This document shows positions 44,267 to 52,381 of a stretch of DNA of 64,000 nt, piece after piece. Each line of letters opens with the position of its first letter. Position 1 is the first letter of the stretch. A program made the translations under genes and the position numbers. This stretch comes from Rhizobium sp. ARZ01 (GTDB taxonomy: Bacteria > Pseudomonadota > Alphaproteobacteria > Rhizobiales > Rhizobiaceae): positions 62,001-126,000 of the forward strand of contig NZ_JACVAE010000003.1 in NCBI RefSeq assembly GCF_014851675.1. The letters run 5' to 3'. Below the pieces are notes generated by a model, which searched no databases, was not told where the DNA came from, and was given only the letters and a program-made list of their open reading frames with translations.

Positions 44267-44604
44267 TGCAACGTCTCCTTTGTATTTCGCGTTTCGTGCA
44301 TCTCGGACGCAGAGCCACGGCCTGAAGATGCTCGATGTCGTTCCACAACAGCATCGCGTCTGCGACGTCAGCAGATACCGAGAATGCCTCTTGAAATTGC
44401 CGCATTCAACGGCCATGTGCAGTCCATGCATATGGATACGTTTGTCAGGATTTCGAGGCTCATCGATCAAGCACGCTCCCTTACCCGGAGCTGGCAGCCT
44501 TGAACCTGTAACGCCGCCACAGACCCCGCCGCTCCGGGAACCACGCTTTCGAACAGTGCGGTTCATTTCGCGCCGTCTATACGGCGCACTGATGGAGCGT
44601 ATCC
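44267..44604. other. intergenic region, divergent
   Basis: 338 bases between the PLP gene and the zinc-ribbon gene. Contains the AAAGGAG site of the minus-strand gene and, at 44570-44587, a perfect GCGCCGT/ACGGCGC inverted repeat with loop CTAT directly upstream of the zinc-ribbon gene. Promoters for both directions are expected here; no riboswitch signature was found. Confidence 0.4.
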
Positions 44605-44793
44605 ATGTCGTTATTTCGGTCCCGCCTGATCTGCGTCACCTGTAACCGTCACCTTCCGGGCGCAGCCATCCGCTGCCCCTGGTGCAAGACGCCAGTCCAC
44701 GCCATTGCCGCCCGTCGCGCTTCCGGCGTTGTTCGCGAGCGAGCCGTGCATCCGCCGGTTTCTTCGCGGTTCGGCGAAGGAGCCGGACAATGA
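44605..44793 (+). CDS. small zinc-ribbon protein (hypothetical)
   Basis: 62-residue open frame with two Cys pairs, C10-x2-C13 and C24-x2-C27, spaced 10 residues apart, the pattern of a zinc ribbon. The remaining 35 residues are basic and not recognised. ATG 44605 has GGAG eight bases upstream. Its TGA overlaps the Nudix start codon as ATGA, indicating translational coupling. No family name assigned. The regular Cys pattern and coupling argue it is translated, although it could be lineage-specific. Confidence 0.55.
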   Translation: MSLFRSRLICVTCNRHLPGAAIRCPWCKTPVHAIAARRASGVVRERAVHPPVSSRFGEGAGQ

Positions 44794-45332
44794 ATCCAAC
44801 GACGAGAACCAGCGATCGCGACGCCAGATCCGGCGGCATGGGCATGGACGAATTGCAGCAGGTCGGGGTTCTTCCCTGGCGCATCCGGCGTGATGGCGAG
44901 CCGAAGATATTGCTCATCACGTCGCGCAGGCGAGGTCGATGGATCGTGCCCAAGGGTTGGCCGTTGAAGGGATACCCGCCCCTCGTCGCAGCATCGCGGG
45001 AAGCCTTCGAGGAGGCGGGCGTCATCGGTGACATCTCGCCTGAACCGGTGACCACATATCGATACATGAAAGCCCTGGACGACGGCTCGGAGGTCCCCTG
45101 CCGTGTTGCGGTGTTTGGCATGAACGTGCGGGGCACGTTGAGCCATTGGCGCGAGAAGGGGCAAAGGCAGCGGCGGTGGTTTTCCTTAGGCGCCGCAGCA
45201 GACAAGCTCGACGATGTCGAGCTCGCCGAGTTTGTGAGGGTACTCGATGCCGCGCCGGAGCGGCTGGAGCCATCCAGCCGGTCTGGTAGGCGGAGGCTGC
45301 AGCTCAACCAACAGCACAATGTTGGGAGCTGA
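44790..45332 (+). CDS. Nudix hydrolase
   Basis: 180 residues with a Nudix box ending REAFEEAGV (G-x5-x-x7-REuxEExGu), in which the first Glu of the consensus is Tyr. The KGWPLKGYPPLVAA form resembles diadenosine/diphosphoinositol polyphosphate phosphohydrolase-like Nudix proteins of rhizobia. Substrate not identifiable. GAAGGAG ribosome site precedes ATG 44790. It overlaps the zinc-ribbon gene, suggesting shared expression. The C-terminal 30 residues are Arg/Gln rich and poorly conserved. Confidence 0.85.
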   Translation: MNPTTRTSDRDARSGGMGMDELQQVGVLPWRIRRDGEPKILLITSRRRGRWIVPKGWPLKGYPPLVAASREAFEEAGVIGDISPEPVTTYRYMKALDDGSEVPCRVAVFGMNVRGTLSHWREKGQRQRRWFSLGAAADKLDDVELAEFVRVLDAAPERLEPSSRSGRRRLQLNQQHNVGS

Positions 45333-45545
45333 GAGGCGCCGATGTTTCTGACAGGTTTCGCACGCCGCCGCCGGCGGATCTCTCCCATCCCCATTCGCAG
45401 GGTCAGCGTCGAACGCTGATTGCCTGGCGCCACTAACTGCGACGGCAAGAGTGGCGTCAGGATATTGCTCCGAACCGATATTGATATCTGCAGAGCAACG
45501 CCGGCCATGCATCGGCCCGTTGCCCATTTCCAGAAAGAGCCAGCA

Positions 45546-45752
45546 ATGAGCTTCAGATACACCCATAGTTTCCCCATCAGCGGCCCAAACAAGCTGCCCC
45601 GCTTCAAGCAATGGGCGGAACAGAACATGCCGGGCGTCGCCGTGTCCCTGCCACCCCAGGTGCCGGTCAAGAGCACGGCCCTGACGGTACGGCTGAAGTC
45701 CATCGAAGACCGCAACACGCTGATCGGGAAACTGGAAGGCGTCAGCTTCTAA
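45546..45752 (+). CDS. small conserved-looking hypothetical protein
   Basis: 68-residue frame starting MSFRYTHSF with an AAAGAG ribosome site. Sequence is compact with no membrane segment, signal peptide or Cys pair: KLPRFKQWAEQNMPGVAVSL then TALTVRLKSIEDRNTLIGKL. The alternating polar/hydrophobic C-terminus suggests a small alpha/beta fold. No function can be given. Upstream in-frame start at 45420 is unsupported. Between Nudix and the glutamate-synthase-like gene. Confidence 0.5.
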   Translation: MSFRYTHSFPISGPNKLPRFKQWAEQNMPGVAVSLPPQVPVKSTALTVRLKSIEDRNTLIGKLEGVSF

Positions 45753-45902
45753 GGACCTGAGACGGCGGCGAACGAACAGTGTTTCACCATCCCATAAGCA
45801 TTTCGGTTACAAACGATGTTTATAGGGAGCGGTCGTGTCGTTCGCCGTCGTGCCTTGCACGTGAATTTCCCTCGATACCAGCGATTTTTCGGACCAGACA
45901 TC

Positions 45903-47561
45903 ATGGTAAAGGCTCTCGTTTCCAATCAGCGTTATGCAGTGTTCATCGGCGTCGGGACGGCCGCGCTCGCGTCGCTTGGCGGTGGCTTGCTGTATAGCGG
46001 CTGGCTGTTCATCGCCGCTGCGATCTGCGGTGCATTGTTCCTTCTCGGCATTCACGATCTGCGCCAGCACAAGCACGCGATCCTGCGCAACTATCCGGTC
46101 GTCGGGCACCTGCGCTTCCTCTTGGAAAGCATCCGGCCGGAGATTCGCCAGTACATCATTGAAAGCGATAACGACGCCGTTCCATTCAACCGACAGGATC
46201 GCGGCCTCGTCTACCAGCGCGCCAAGGGCGTGGAAGACAAGCGGCCCTTCGGCACCATCGAGAATGTCTACGGCTCCGGATATGCCTGGCTTACCCATTC
46301 GGCGATACCGGTCACCATCGCCGATACGGACTTCCGGGTGCGCGTCGGCGGTCCGGCCTGCAAGCAACCCTACGACGCCAGCCTCTACAATATCTCGGCC
46401 ATGAGCTTCGGCTCGCTCTCGGCCAATGCCATCCTTGCGCTGAATACCGGGGCAAAAAAGGGTGGTTTCGCCCATGATACCGGTGAAGGCAGCATCAGCC
46501 GCTACCACCGGCAAGGCGGTGGCGATCTGATCTATCAGGTCGCATCCGGCTACTTCGGCTGCCGCGATGAGGACGGGAAGTTTTCTCCGGAAAAATTCGC
46601 TGAGCTTTCTGCCGATCCCCAGGTCAAGATGATCGAGATCAAGCTAAGCCAGGGTGCGAAACCGGGTCATGGCGGCATGTTGCCAGCCTCGAAGATTTCC
46701 CCCGAGATCGCCGAGGCGCGCGGCATTCCAATGGGAATCGACTGCACGTCGCCCGCCGCGCACAGCACGTTCTCCACGCCGATCGGCCTGATGCAGTTCG
46801 TCGGTCAGCTGCGAGAGCTTTCGGGCGGCAAGCCGGTCGGTTTCAAGCTGTGCATCGGGCACCGCCGGGAATTCATGAGCATGGTCAAGGCCATGCTCAA
46901 GACAGGCATCGTTCCCGATTTTATCGTCGTCGACGGCGCGGAAGGCGGCACGGGCGCTGCCCCGGTCGAATTCGCCAACCGAGTCGGCATGCCGATGCTC
47001 GAAGGCCTCACCTTCGTTCACAACACGCTGCGCGGCGCGGGTATTCGCGATCAGGTCAAGATCGGTGCTGCCGGAAAGATCGTGTCCGCCTTCGACATCG
47101 CCCGCACGCTGGCGCTTGGCGCGGACTGGTGCAATGCGGCGCGTGGTTTCATGTTCGCCATCGGCTGCATCCAGGCGCAGTCCTGTCACACCAACAAGTG
47201 TCCGGTGGGGATCGCCACTCAGGACCCCGTGCGCCAGCGCGCGATCGACCTCGGCGACAAGAGTGACCGTGTTGCCCGCTTCCATCGCAACACCATGCGG
47301 GCGTTGGGCGAGATCGCGGGTGCCGCCGGCCTGAGCAATCCCAGCGACTTCATGCCATACCATTTCATGTTCCGGCAGAAGGACAACGAGTTCCTCGACG
47401 GCAACGAAGCCTACCCCTATCTGCCCCAAGGGTTCCTCGTGTCCGGCAATGAAGTCCCCGAACTGGCCGACTGGTACGATCGTTGGGACCGCGCCGGCGC
47501 TGACAGCTTCGCGCCGCCCGAAATCCCGCATGGGCCGTTTCGAAAGCGCAAGGCCGCGTGA
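45903..47561 (+). CDS. membrane-anchored FMN-binding glutamate synthase family protein
   Basis: 552 residues. The N-terminus has two membrane spans (about 10-28 and 31-48), followed by a glutamate-synthase-like (GltB central/FMN) domain: MSFGSLSANAILALNTGAKKGGF, TGEGSISRYH, then IEIKLSQGAKPGHGGMLPASKIS and the FMN loop DGAEGGTGAAP. A CQA-like cluster SCHTNKCPVGIATQ resembles the 3Fe-4S cysteine region of GltB. No glutaminase domain, so it is not GOGAT alone; the substrate is unknown. ATG 45903 is preferred over an upstream in-frame start at 45816. Ends the conserved block before the accessory cassette. Confidence 0.82.
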   Translation: MVKALVSNQRYAVFIGVGTAALASLGGGLLYSGWLFIAAAICGALFLLGIHDLRQHKHAILRNYPVVGHLRFLLESIRPEIRQYIIESDNDAVPFNRQDRGLVYQRAKGVEDKRPFGTIENVYGSGYAWLTHSAIPVTIADTDFRVRVGGPACKQPYDASLYNISAMSFGSLSANAILALNTGAKKGGFAHDTGEGSISRYHRQGGGDLIYQVASGYFGCRDEDGKFSPEKFAELSADPQVKMIEIKLSQGAKPGHGGMLPASKISPEIAEARGIPMGIDCTSPAAHSTFSTPIGLMQFVGQLRELSGGKPVGFKLCIGHRREFMSMVKAMLKTGIVPDFIVVDGAEGGTGAAPVEFANRVGMPMLEGLTFVHNTLRGAGIRDQVKIGAAGKIVSAFDIARTLALGADWCNAARGFMFAIGCIQAQSCHTNKCPVGIATQDPVRQRAIDLGDKSDRVARFHRNTMRALGEIAGAAGLSNPSDFMPYHFMFRQKDNEFLDGNEAYPYLPQGFLVSGNEVPELADWYDRWDRAGADSFAPPEIPHGPFRKRKAA

Positions 47562-48062
47562 GGTTCCCAGCGATGGGCGAACGTACATCCCCTGCAACTG
47601 AGGGCAACGCTCTCATGAGCCGAGCGCATTGCAGTGGGCTACATCGAAGCCTCTACACTACAATGCCGCAAAACCTTGCGCACACCCTAGACACGGCGCA
47701 AGGACATGCCGTGTTCTGCCCTTCAAGGCAAAGTCGCTTCAGCGGATCGACAGGCGGCTGACGTGCAGCAACGTTCTTATAGCAATTTGACGGAGGGCTG
47801 CGCATTAGCAGAGCGCCTTCAGGACATCCTGCACGGCACGATTTAGACGCGATTGTGGGACACAAAGCTGCGTCTCGGTTGCAGCATGGGCTAGAATGTC
47901 CCGCGCAAACAAATGCTCGCGTGGGTTGGTGTGCTCCGTCGATTTTGCACTACCTCAAGTTGGCTACTGAATGCTTGTCTCTAACGCCACTCCCGCAAAG
48001 GGAGTATCACTTTCCTCCGTCTCTTTTCGGGTCGCAGCGGCCCACATTCGAAGGAGGTTGAA
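47562..48062. other. intergenic region before the accessory cassette
   Basis: 501 bases without a supportable gene. Near the end lies a stem-loop ACTCCC/GGGAGT with loop GCAAA (47989-48005). A strong ribosome site AAGGAGG occurs six bases before the next ATG (48063). No tRNA, att site or insertion-sequence end seen. This is where the promoter of the cassette must lie; its hexamers were not clear. Confidence 0.5.
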
Positions 48063-48953
48063 ATGGCACAGGGTGTGGGCTCGATCGACGGTCTTGGTGA
48101 ATTCCTCGAGGCTGATAGCTATGAGGGAGGCTTCCTCAGCGCCGAGGCCGGTGACGCCCTCAGCGACTTCGAAGCCTTTGACCAGGAAGATATCGGCGTA
48201 ACCGAAGGTAACTTCTTCGACGTCGAAAGCTTCGAAGAGTTCTCAGCCGACGGACATGATTTCGAGGAAGAATATGCCATGGAGGCAGATGGCGACCAGT
48301 TTCTGGGCGCTGTGTGGAAGGCGGCGAAGAAGGCGGCCAAGGTCGTCGCGCCAATTGCCAAGAAGTTCGCCCCGCAGATCGGAACCATGATCGGCGGGGC
48401 GCTCGGCGGACCAGCCGGCGCAGCCATCGGCGGCAAGCTCGGTTCCGTGGTGCGCTCACTGGAAGCTGACAACGAGATCGAGACGGAGGAGGAGATGAAT
48501 GCGATGATCCGCGTTCCGGCAATCGATGACCAACTGTCCGAGGCAATGGCTGTCGCTGCGTCGAAAGCTCCCGTCAGCGATGCACTCGCACTGGGTTCAG
48601 CGATCACAATAACGATCTCCAGCCGGGCGCCACTCGCCGTCAAGACCGTGACGCCTGTTCTGGCAAAGGCAAGTGCGGACGTGGCTCGGCGACTGGCCGC
48701 CACGAACGATCCGCGGGCCCGAACACTGATCCGGACACTACCGACGATCCAACGTCGAACCATTGCGACACTCACCCGCAAGGCGCAAACGGGAAAACCC
48801 GTGACGCCGCGAACGGCCCTTCGCGTCATGGCCAAGCAAGCAAACCGCACGCTGACCAACCCGAACACCATCGCGAAGGCGCTTGCAGGCAATGCCGCAA
48901 AGAAGCGGCAGATCGATCGCCGCGCGGTTGCCCGGGCCGAACGCTTCTACTGA
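48063..48953 (+). CDS. acidic/cationic glycine-zipper protein (unknown; first gene of accessory cassette)
   Basis: 296 residues in three zones. Residues 1-85 have no Lys or Arg at all and are rich in Glu, Asp and Phe (e.g. FEEF, DFEEEY). Residues 85-102 form a cationic amphipathic helix (KAAKKAAKVVAPIAKK), then a glycine zipper at 107-128 (MIGGALGGPAGAAIGGKLG) that could span or enter a membrane. After a second acidic stretch (133-146), the C-terminal 100 residues are strongly basic (RRTIATLTRK...KKRQIDRRAVARAERFY). No signal peptide seen. I recognise no function. The layout recalls membrane-active peptides kept inactive by an acidic pro-region; that is inference. Strong AAGGAGG ribosome site. 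Confidence 0.75.
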   Translation: MAQGVGSIDGLGEFLEADSYEGGFLSAEAGDALSDFEAFDQEDIGVTEGNFFDVESFEEFSADGHDFEEEYAMEADGDQFLGAVWKAAKKAAKVVAPIAKKFAPQIGTMIGGALGGPAGAAIGGKLGSVVRSLEADNEIETEEEMNAMIRVPAIDDQLSEAMAVAASKAPVSDALALGSAITITISSRAPLAVKTVTPVLAKASADVARRLAATNDPRARTLIRTLPTIQRRTIATLTRKAQTGKPVTPRTALRVMAKQANRTLTNPNTIAKALAGNAAKKRQIDRRAVARAERFY

Positions 48954-49271
48954 ACTCCGGAGCCGCAAAGGCTGGCGAGAACGACGATGTACGCAACGAG
49001 CCATGCGCCTCCGGCCTTTGCAGTCGACGCGGTGAACAGGCGGCACGGCCTGGCCGGGGTCATCCAGGTCGCCTGGCCAGCGCACCTGGGATACGCTCCG
49101 AGCTCGTGAGAAAGCTCGTCGTGGCCGCTGAAAGGTGCGCGAATCCTCTCCTGCTGCGGCGTCTGCCGGACGCGTATACCGGCCACGGCGCATCCGGCCT
49201 TTGCAAAGCTTGCCATCATCGCTGCCAGCTTTGCCGCAAGAGCCGTTTCAACGAAGTCTCGACCCAGAGGT
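48954..49271. other. intergenic region inside the cassette
   Basis: 318 bases between the glycine-zipper gene and the metallopeptidase gene. A weak open frame on the minus strand (48947-49474) with hydrophobic stretches overlaps the peptidase gene and is not credible. No clear promoter or terminator. The first gene may be transcribed alone or with the rest. Confidence 0.4.
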
Positions 49272-50597
49272 ATGGCTATGAATATCGTGGCGGCAATACC
49301 GGAAGCGGCAAGATCGAAGAGCCAGCCCTGCCTGGGAGCGACCGCGGCCGGCAATGCACTGCCTTTCTTCGCCACACGGACGGCGGTCAATGCCCGGCGG
49401 TTCGTTACGGGTCTGAGGGCATTCCGGGAGGACGAGTTCGGCTCCGGTCCTGAATCGCCGAGCTGTGCGCACATTCAAGCCGTCAACCACCTCATCGAGG
49501 AAGCCCGCAAGCGGCAGATGGTCGAGGATGCTCGGCTTGCGGCGGTCGCCGGCAATATCTCGAAAGCGGGCGATGCCGGCCGCGCCCTTCTGCTCCAACT
49601 GAAGGAGCGCAACCAGGCGCTAGCCAGCGAGACGGAAAAGATCTGGGAGTTCTATCTCAATCTGTTCGGCCAGCGTACCGGGCCATTCCGGCATTGGCTT
49701 CGCGGGATCGACCGGATTGCGCTCGATTGCTATCAGGCCGTCTATCTCGGCCTCGGCAAGCCGCGCTCGATTCCCTCTCCGGTTCCCTTTGCCTACATGG
49801 AGGCGGGTTTCGGCCCGGCGACATTCCGGCGCGGTGTCAAGTTGTCCAAACTCGGCCAACGGCAAAACCCGTTTCCGCTGGTCAAGGTCCCTTTTCACCG
49901 GCTGGTCAACCCCTGGTCGCTGGGAGCAGTGCCGCATGAGGTCGCGCACAATCTGCAGAACGATCTTGAGCTCTGGGAGGTCATGCCCTATCGCATCAAG
50001 CTCGCGTTCCAGCAACACAAGCTGCCGGAGCAAAACGCGGAGGTTTGGGCGCGATGGCACAAGGAGGCCTATGCGGACCTCGCGGGCGTGCTGCTGATCG
50101 GGCCGGCCTATGTCGGCTCGCTCATGGACGTTGTCGGACGCTCCCGCCAGCAGACCGCGGCCTACTCCGACGAAGCTGTACATCCGACGCCGATCATCAG
50201 GGTACCGCTCAACATCCGCCTGCTGGAACGCATCGGCTTTGGCGAGGACGCACAGGCATTCCGACGTGCCTGGGACATGCTCTATCCCGCCTCCATCTGG
50301 AAGCTGGTGCCGGGATGGGTGCGCGCGAAGCTGCCGAAACAGATAGACGCGGCGCTCGACGCGATGTGCTTCACGACCTTCAAGGAATATGGAGGACGAG
50401 CGCTCGCGGACGTGGTACGCTTTCAGCCGACGCACGCAACGCTCGTGCGGGAGGCCGCGACGCGGCTCGAGTCAGGGACCGATACAGGGATACTTCCGGA
50501 ACGGTTCTTGATCGCGGCAGCGCGCATTGCGCTGATCCGCAAGAACGTCGCACCGGAGATCATCCATCGCAACTTCTATAAGACGTTGGGGAGGTGA
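49272..50597 (+). CDS. putative zinc metallopeptidase with HEVAH motif (unknown family)
   Basis: 441 residues. HEVAH at 222-226 within PHEVAHNLQNDLELW, with Glu223 as probable catalytic base and His222/226 as zinc ligands. The EAYADLAG segment (Glu265 to Asp269), about 40 residues later, fits a gluzincin-type third ligand. A coiled helical segment (about 65-120) precedes the domain; no signal peptide or membrane span. Substrate not known. The C-terminus is helical. ATG 49272 or 49278 (MNIVAA) may be used, the first close to an AGAGG site. Ends 5 bases before the next gene's ATG (50603). Could be an inactive relative if the third ligand is misassigned. Confidence 0.65.
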   Translation: MAMNIVAAIPEAARSKSQPCLGATAAGNALPFFATRTAVNARRFVTGLRAFREDEFGSGPESPSCAHIQAVNHLIEEARKRQMVEDARLAAVAGNISKAGDAGRALLLQLKERNQALASETEKIWEFYLNLFGQRTGPFRHWLRGIDRIALDCYQAVYLGLGKPRSIPSPVPFAYMEAGFGPATFRRGVKLSKLGQRQNPFPLVKVPFHRLVNPWSLGAVPHEVAHNLQNDLELWEVMPYRIKLAFQQHKLPEQNAEVWARWHKEAYADLAGVLLIGPAYVGSLMDVVGRSRQQTAAYSDEAVHPTPIIRVPLNIRLLERIGFGEDAQAFRRAWDMLYPASIWKLVPGWVRAKLPKQIDAALDAMCFTTFKEYGGRALADVVRFQPTHATLVREAATRLESGTDTGILPERFLIAAARIALIRKNVAPEIIHRNFYKTLGR

Positions 50598-50602
50598 CCG
50601 CA

Positions 50603-52360
50603 ATGGCCGGGATCGAAACGAAGACAATCGAGGGCGAGACTTACGAGCCGCGTGGCGCCTTGCGAACGTTTGCTGAGGCCTTGGACAAGGTGGGTGTGTG
50701 CCTGGGCAACCTTGATGCGTTCATTGAGCCCGTGAGGACGTCGTTTGATCCGAAGGACCTTTCGGTATCCTTCGACCAACTGGCGCGCCGCACGCCGGAA
50801 GCCCTCGATCATGCACGAAATGCTCAGGTTGCAATTGGAGACGAGCGTGCCGCCTCTGCTCTCCAGAGCGTCCTGGCGCTGATCCGTACAGTCCATTCCG
50901 ATATCACGACACCCGAAATCCAGGACAACATCACAGGGGATCTGAAAAGACTTATCGCAGATCCCAAATCGCGGCATGGGCCGGGAAGTGAACTGGATAA
51001 AGCGGTCGATGACCTGGACAATGTGTTGTCCGAGTTGTCGGAGGCGGTTGGCGATCTCCTCGATACTGTCATCAAACTCGTGCCGGACCTGACCGGCTCG
51101 GCTCGTCCGGTGTCGCGCGAGACGAACGAGCAACCTGCTGCCGAAGCCATCCGTGACCTGGCCGTGATGATGGCGAGCTTCCAGACGGTTTCCGCCCGAC
51201 CGACGGAGACCGGCCGGGCGAGCGGACGCTTTGAGACGGTCAGCGACCAGATGATGGCGACTCTCGATGCTTTCAGCCTGCCGCACGACGGCGTCCAGTT
51301 CGGTCACGAAGACAAGGTCGAGGTGGCGCGCAACCGGCTGATCGACGGCCTGATGCGCAACTTTGCATGGAAGGAGCGCGATGGTTTCCGCGTCTACTAC
51401 CGGACCGATGCGGTGCCGGCGCATAGTACGGCGGAGCCATCGCAACTCCTGAGAGGCGATGCTCTCGTCAGTGCCACCATGCTGCGTTCGGATGCGGATG
51501 CGTTGGTTGCGACGATCGCGCGGCTGCCGGCAATGAACCGCTTCGAGACGGTTCGGGGGCTCTTCGACCCCGCAGCGATGCGCCGGCGGATAAAGGATGA
51601 GCTCGACAGCCTGGTCGAGACGGCGCGTGATCCGCTCGGGATCAATCGGGCGAGGGCCAATTTTCAGTTTCGTCGGGTGGTCAGGACCATCCTCGAATAT
51701 CTGGAGCTCGGCGAGATCCATACGGTTGCGAACTGGCCCAGCCGCTTCGAGAGCAACAACCCGCACGACCTCATTGGGGAACTTGCCGGTGTGATCGACA
51801 GCGACCTCATGGCGCCGCCTGTTTCGGCGGTCCGGGAGGAGGAGGTCACCGCCGAACTGCGGGCCATCTTCCGCCTTCTTTGCTCGATCGGCAGCAGGGT
51901 CCTTTTGGTTCAGGAGGGAGCCCAGCGTGGCGTCAATGCGGCTCGCCTTGAACTGGCGCTGACGGCGACGCTCGGTGCGGCCATCGCGCTCGAGGATCAG
52001 CTCGAACGCACCGGTACTGACGCGATCGAACAGGACCTTCAGTTCGTTCCGGCTCAGGAAGGATCGTCGGGGACCGTCGGTCTGTCCCTGGGACAGTTTC
52101 TTGGCTGGGTGCGTGCGGTCGCCGAACCGTTTGCACGCCCCGAAAACAGCGCCGCCAACCTGTACTCGGAAGACCTGAAAATACTCCGTGGCGAGCTTCT
52201 TTCCCTCAAAGAGGCGGCCGGTCTGTTTGTATCCGATGCCAATGTCCTGCGCTTCTCGGTCCGGTTGTTGCCCGGGCCATTGCGGCAGTTGATCGAGCTG
52301 AAATACCTGCTGGACAAGGCTTTCCAAGCTGCCGATGCGATGGCTTCGGCAAGTGCTTGA
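50603..52360 (+). CDS. hypothetical protein, 585 aa (accessory cassette)
   Basis: Large helix-rich protein with no recognised motif, no signal peptide and no membrane span. Two central helical blocks (about 60-165 and 330-420) are rich in Leu/Ala/Glu/Arg, some with coiled-coil character (ELDKAVDDLDNVLSELSEAVGDLL). The start is ATG 50603 with GGGAGG eight bases before; GTG 50594 overlapping the previous stop is an alternative. It follows the peptidase gene closely and is followed by the 383-residue gene after 21 bases. Functions as a scaffold or partner of the peptidase can be imagined but nothing supports a claim. Confidence 0.75.
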   Translation: MAGIETKTIEGETYEPRGALRTFAEALDKVGVCLGNLDAFIEPVRTSFDPKDLSVSFDQLARRTPEALDHARNAQVAIGDERAASALQSVLALIRTVHSDITTPEIQDNITGDLKRLIADPKSRHGPGSELDKAVDDLDNVLSELSEAVGDLLDTVIKLVPDLTGSARPVSRETNEQPAAEAIRDLAVMMASFQTVSARPTETGRASGRFETVSDQMMATLDAFSLPHDGVQFGHEDKVEVARNRLIDGLMRNFAWKERDGFRVYYRTDAVPAHSTAEPSQLLRGDALVSATMLRSDADALVATIARLPAMNRFETVRGLFDPAAMRRRIKDELDSLVETARDPLGINRARANFQFRRVVRTILEYLELGEIHTVANWPSRFESNNPHDLIGELAGVIDSDLMAPPVSAVREEEVTAELRAIFRLLCSIGSRVLLVQEGAQRGVNAARLELALTATLGAAIALEDQLERTGTDAIEQDLQFVPAQEGSSGTVGLSLGQFLGWVRAVAEPFARPENSAANLYSEDLKILRGELLSLKEAAGLFVSDANVLRFSVRLLPGPLRQLIELKYLLDKAFQAADAMASASA

Positions 52361-52381
52361 GAGGGCCTGGGAGGACGCGAG

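Noticed and set aside
44267..44420. SAM-II riboswitch upstream of the cystathionine-synthase-family gene
   Set aside because: Rhizobial met genes often have one, but the conserved pseudoknot core was not found in the upstream sequence.
45852..45867. CACGTGAA sequence before the glutamate-synthase-like gene as another parS
   Set aside because: Outside the central CACGTGAA the 16-mer mismatches at about six positions.
48947..49474. 175-residue minus-strand frame with hydrophobic segments in the cassette
   Set aside because: Overlaps the peptidase N-terminus antisense, mixed composition, no ribosome site or family.
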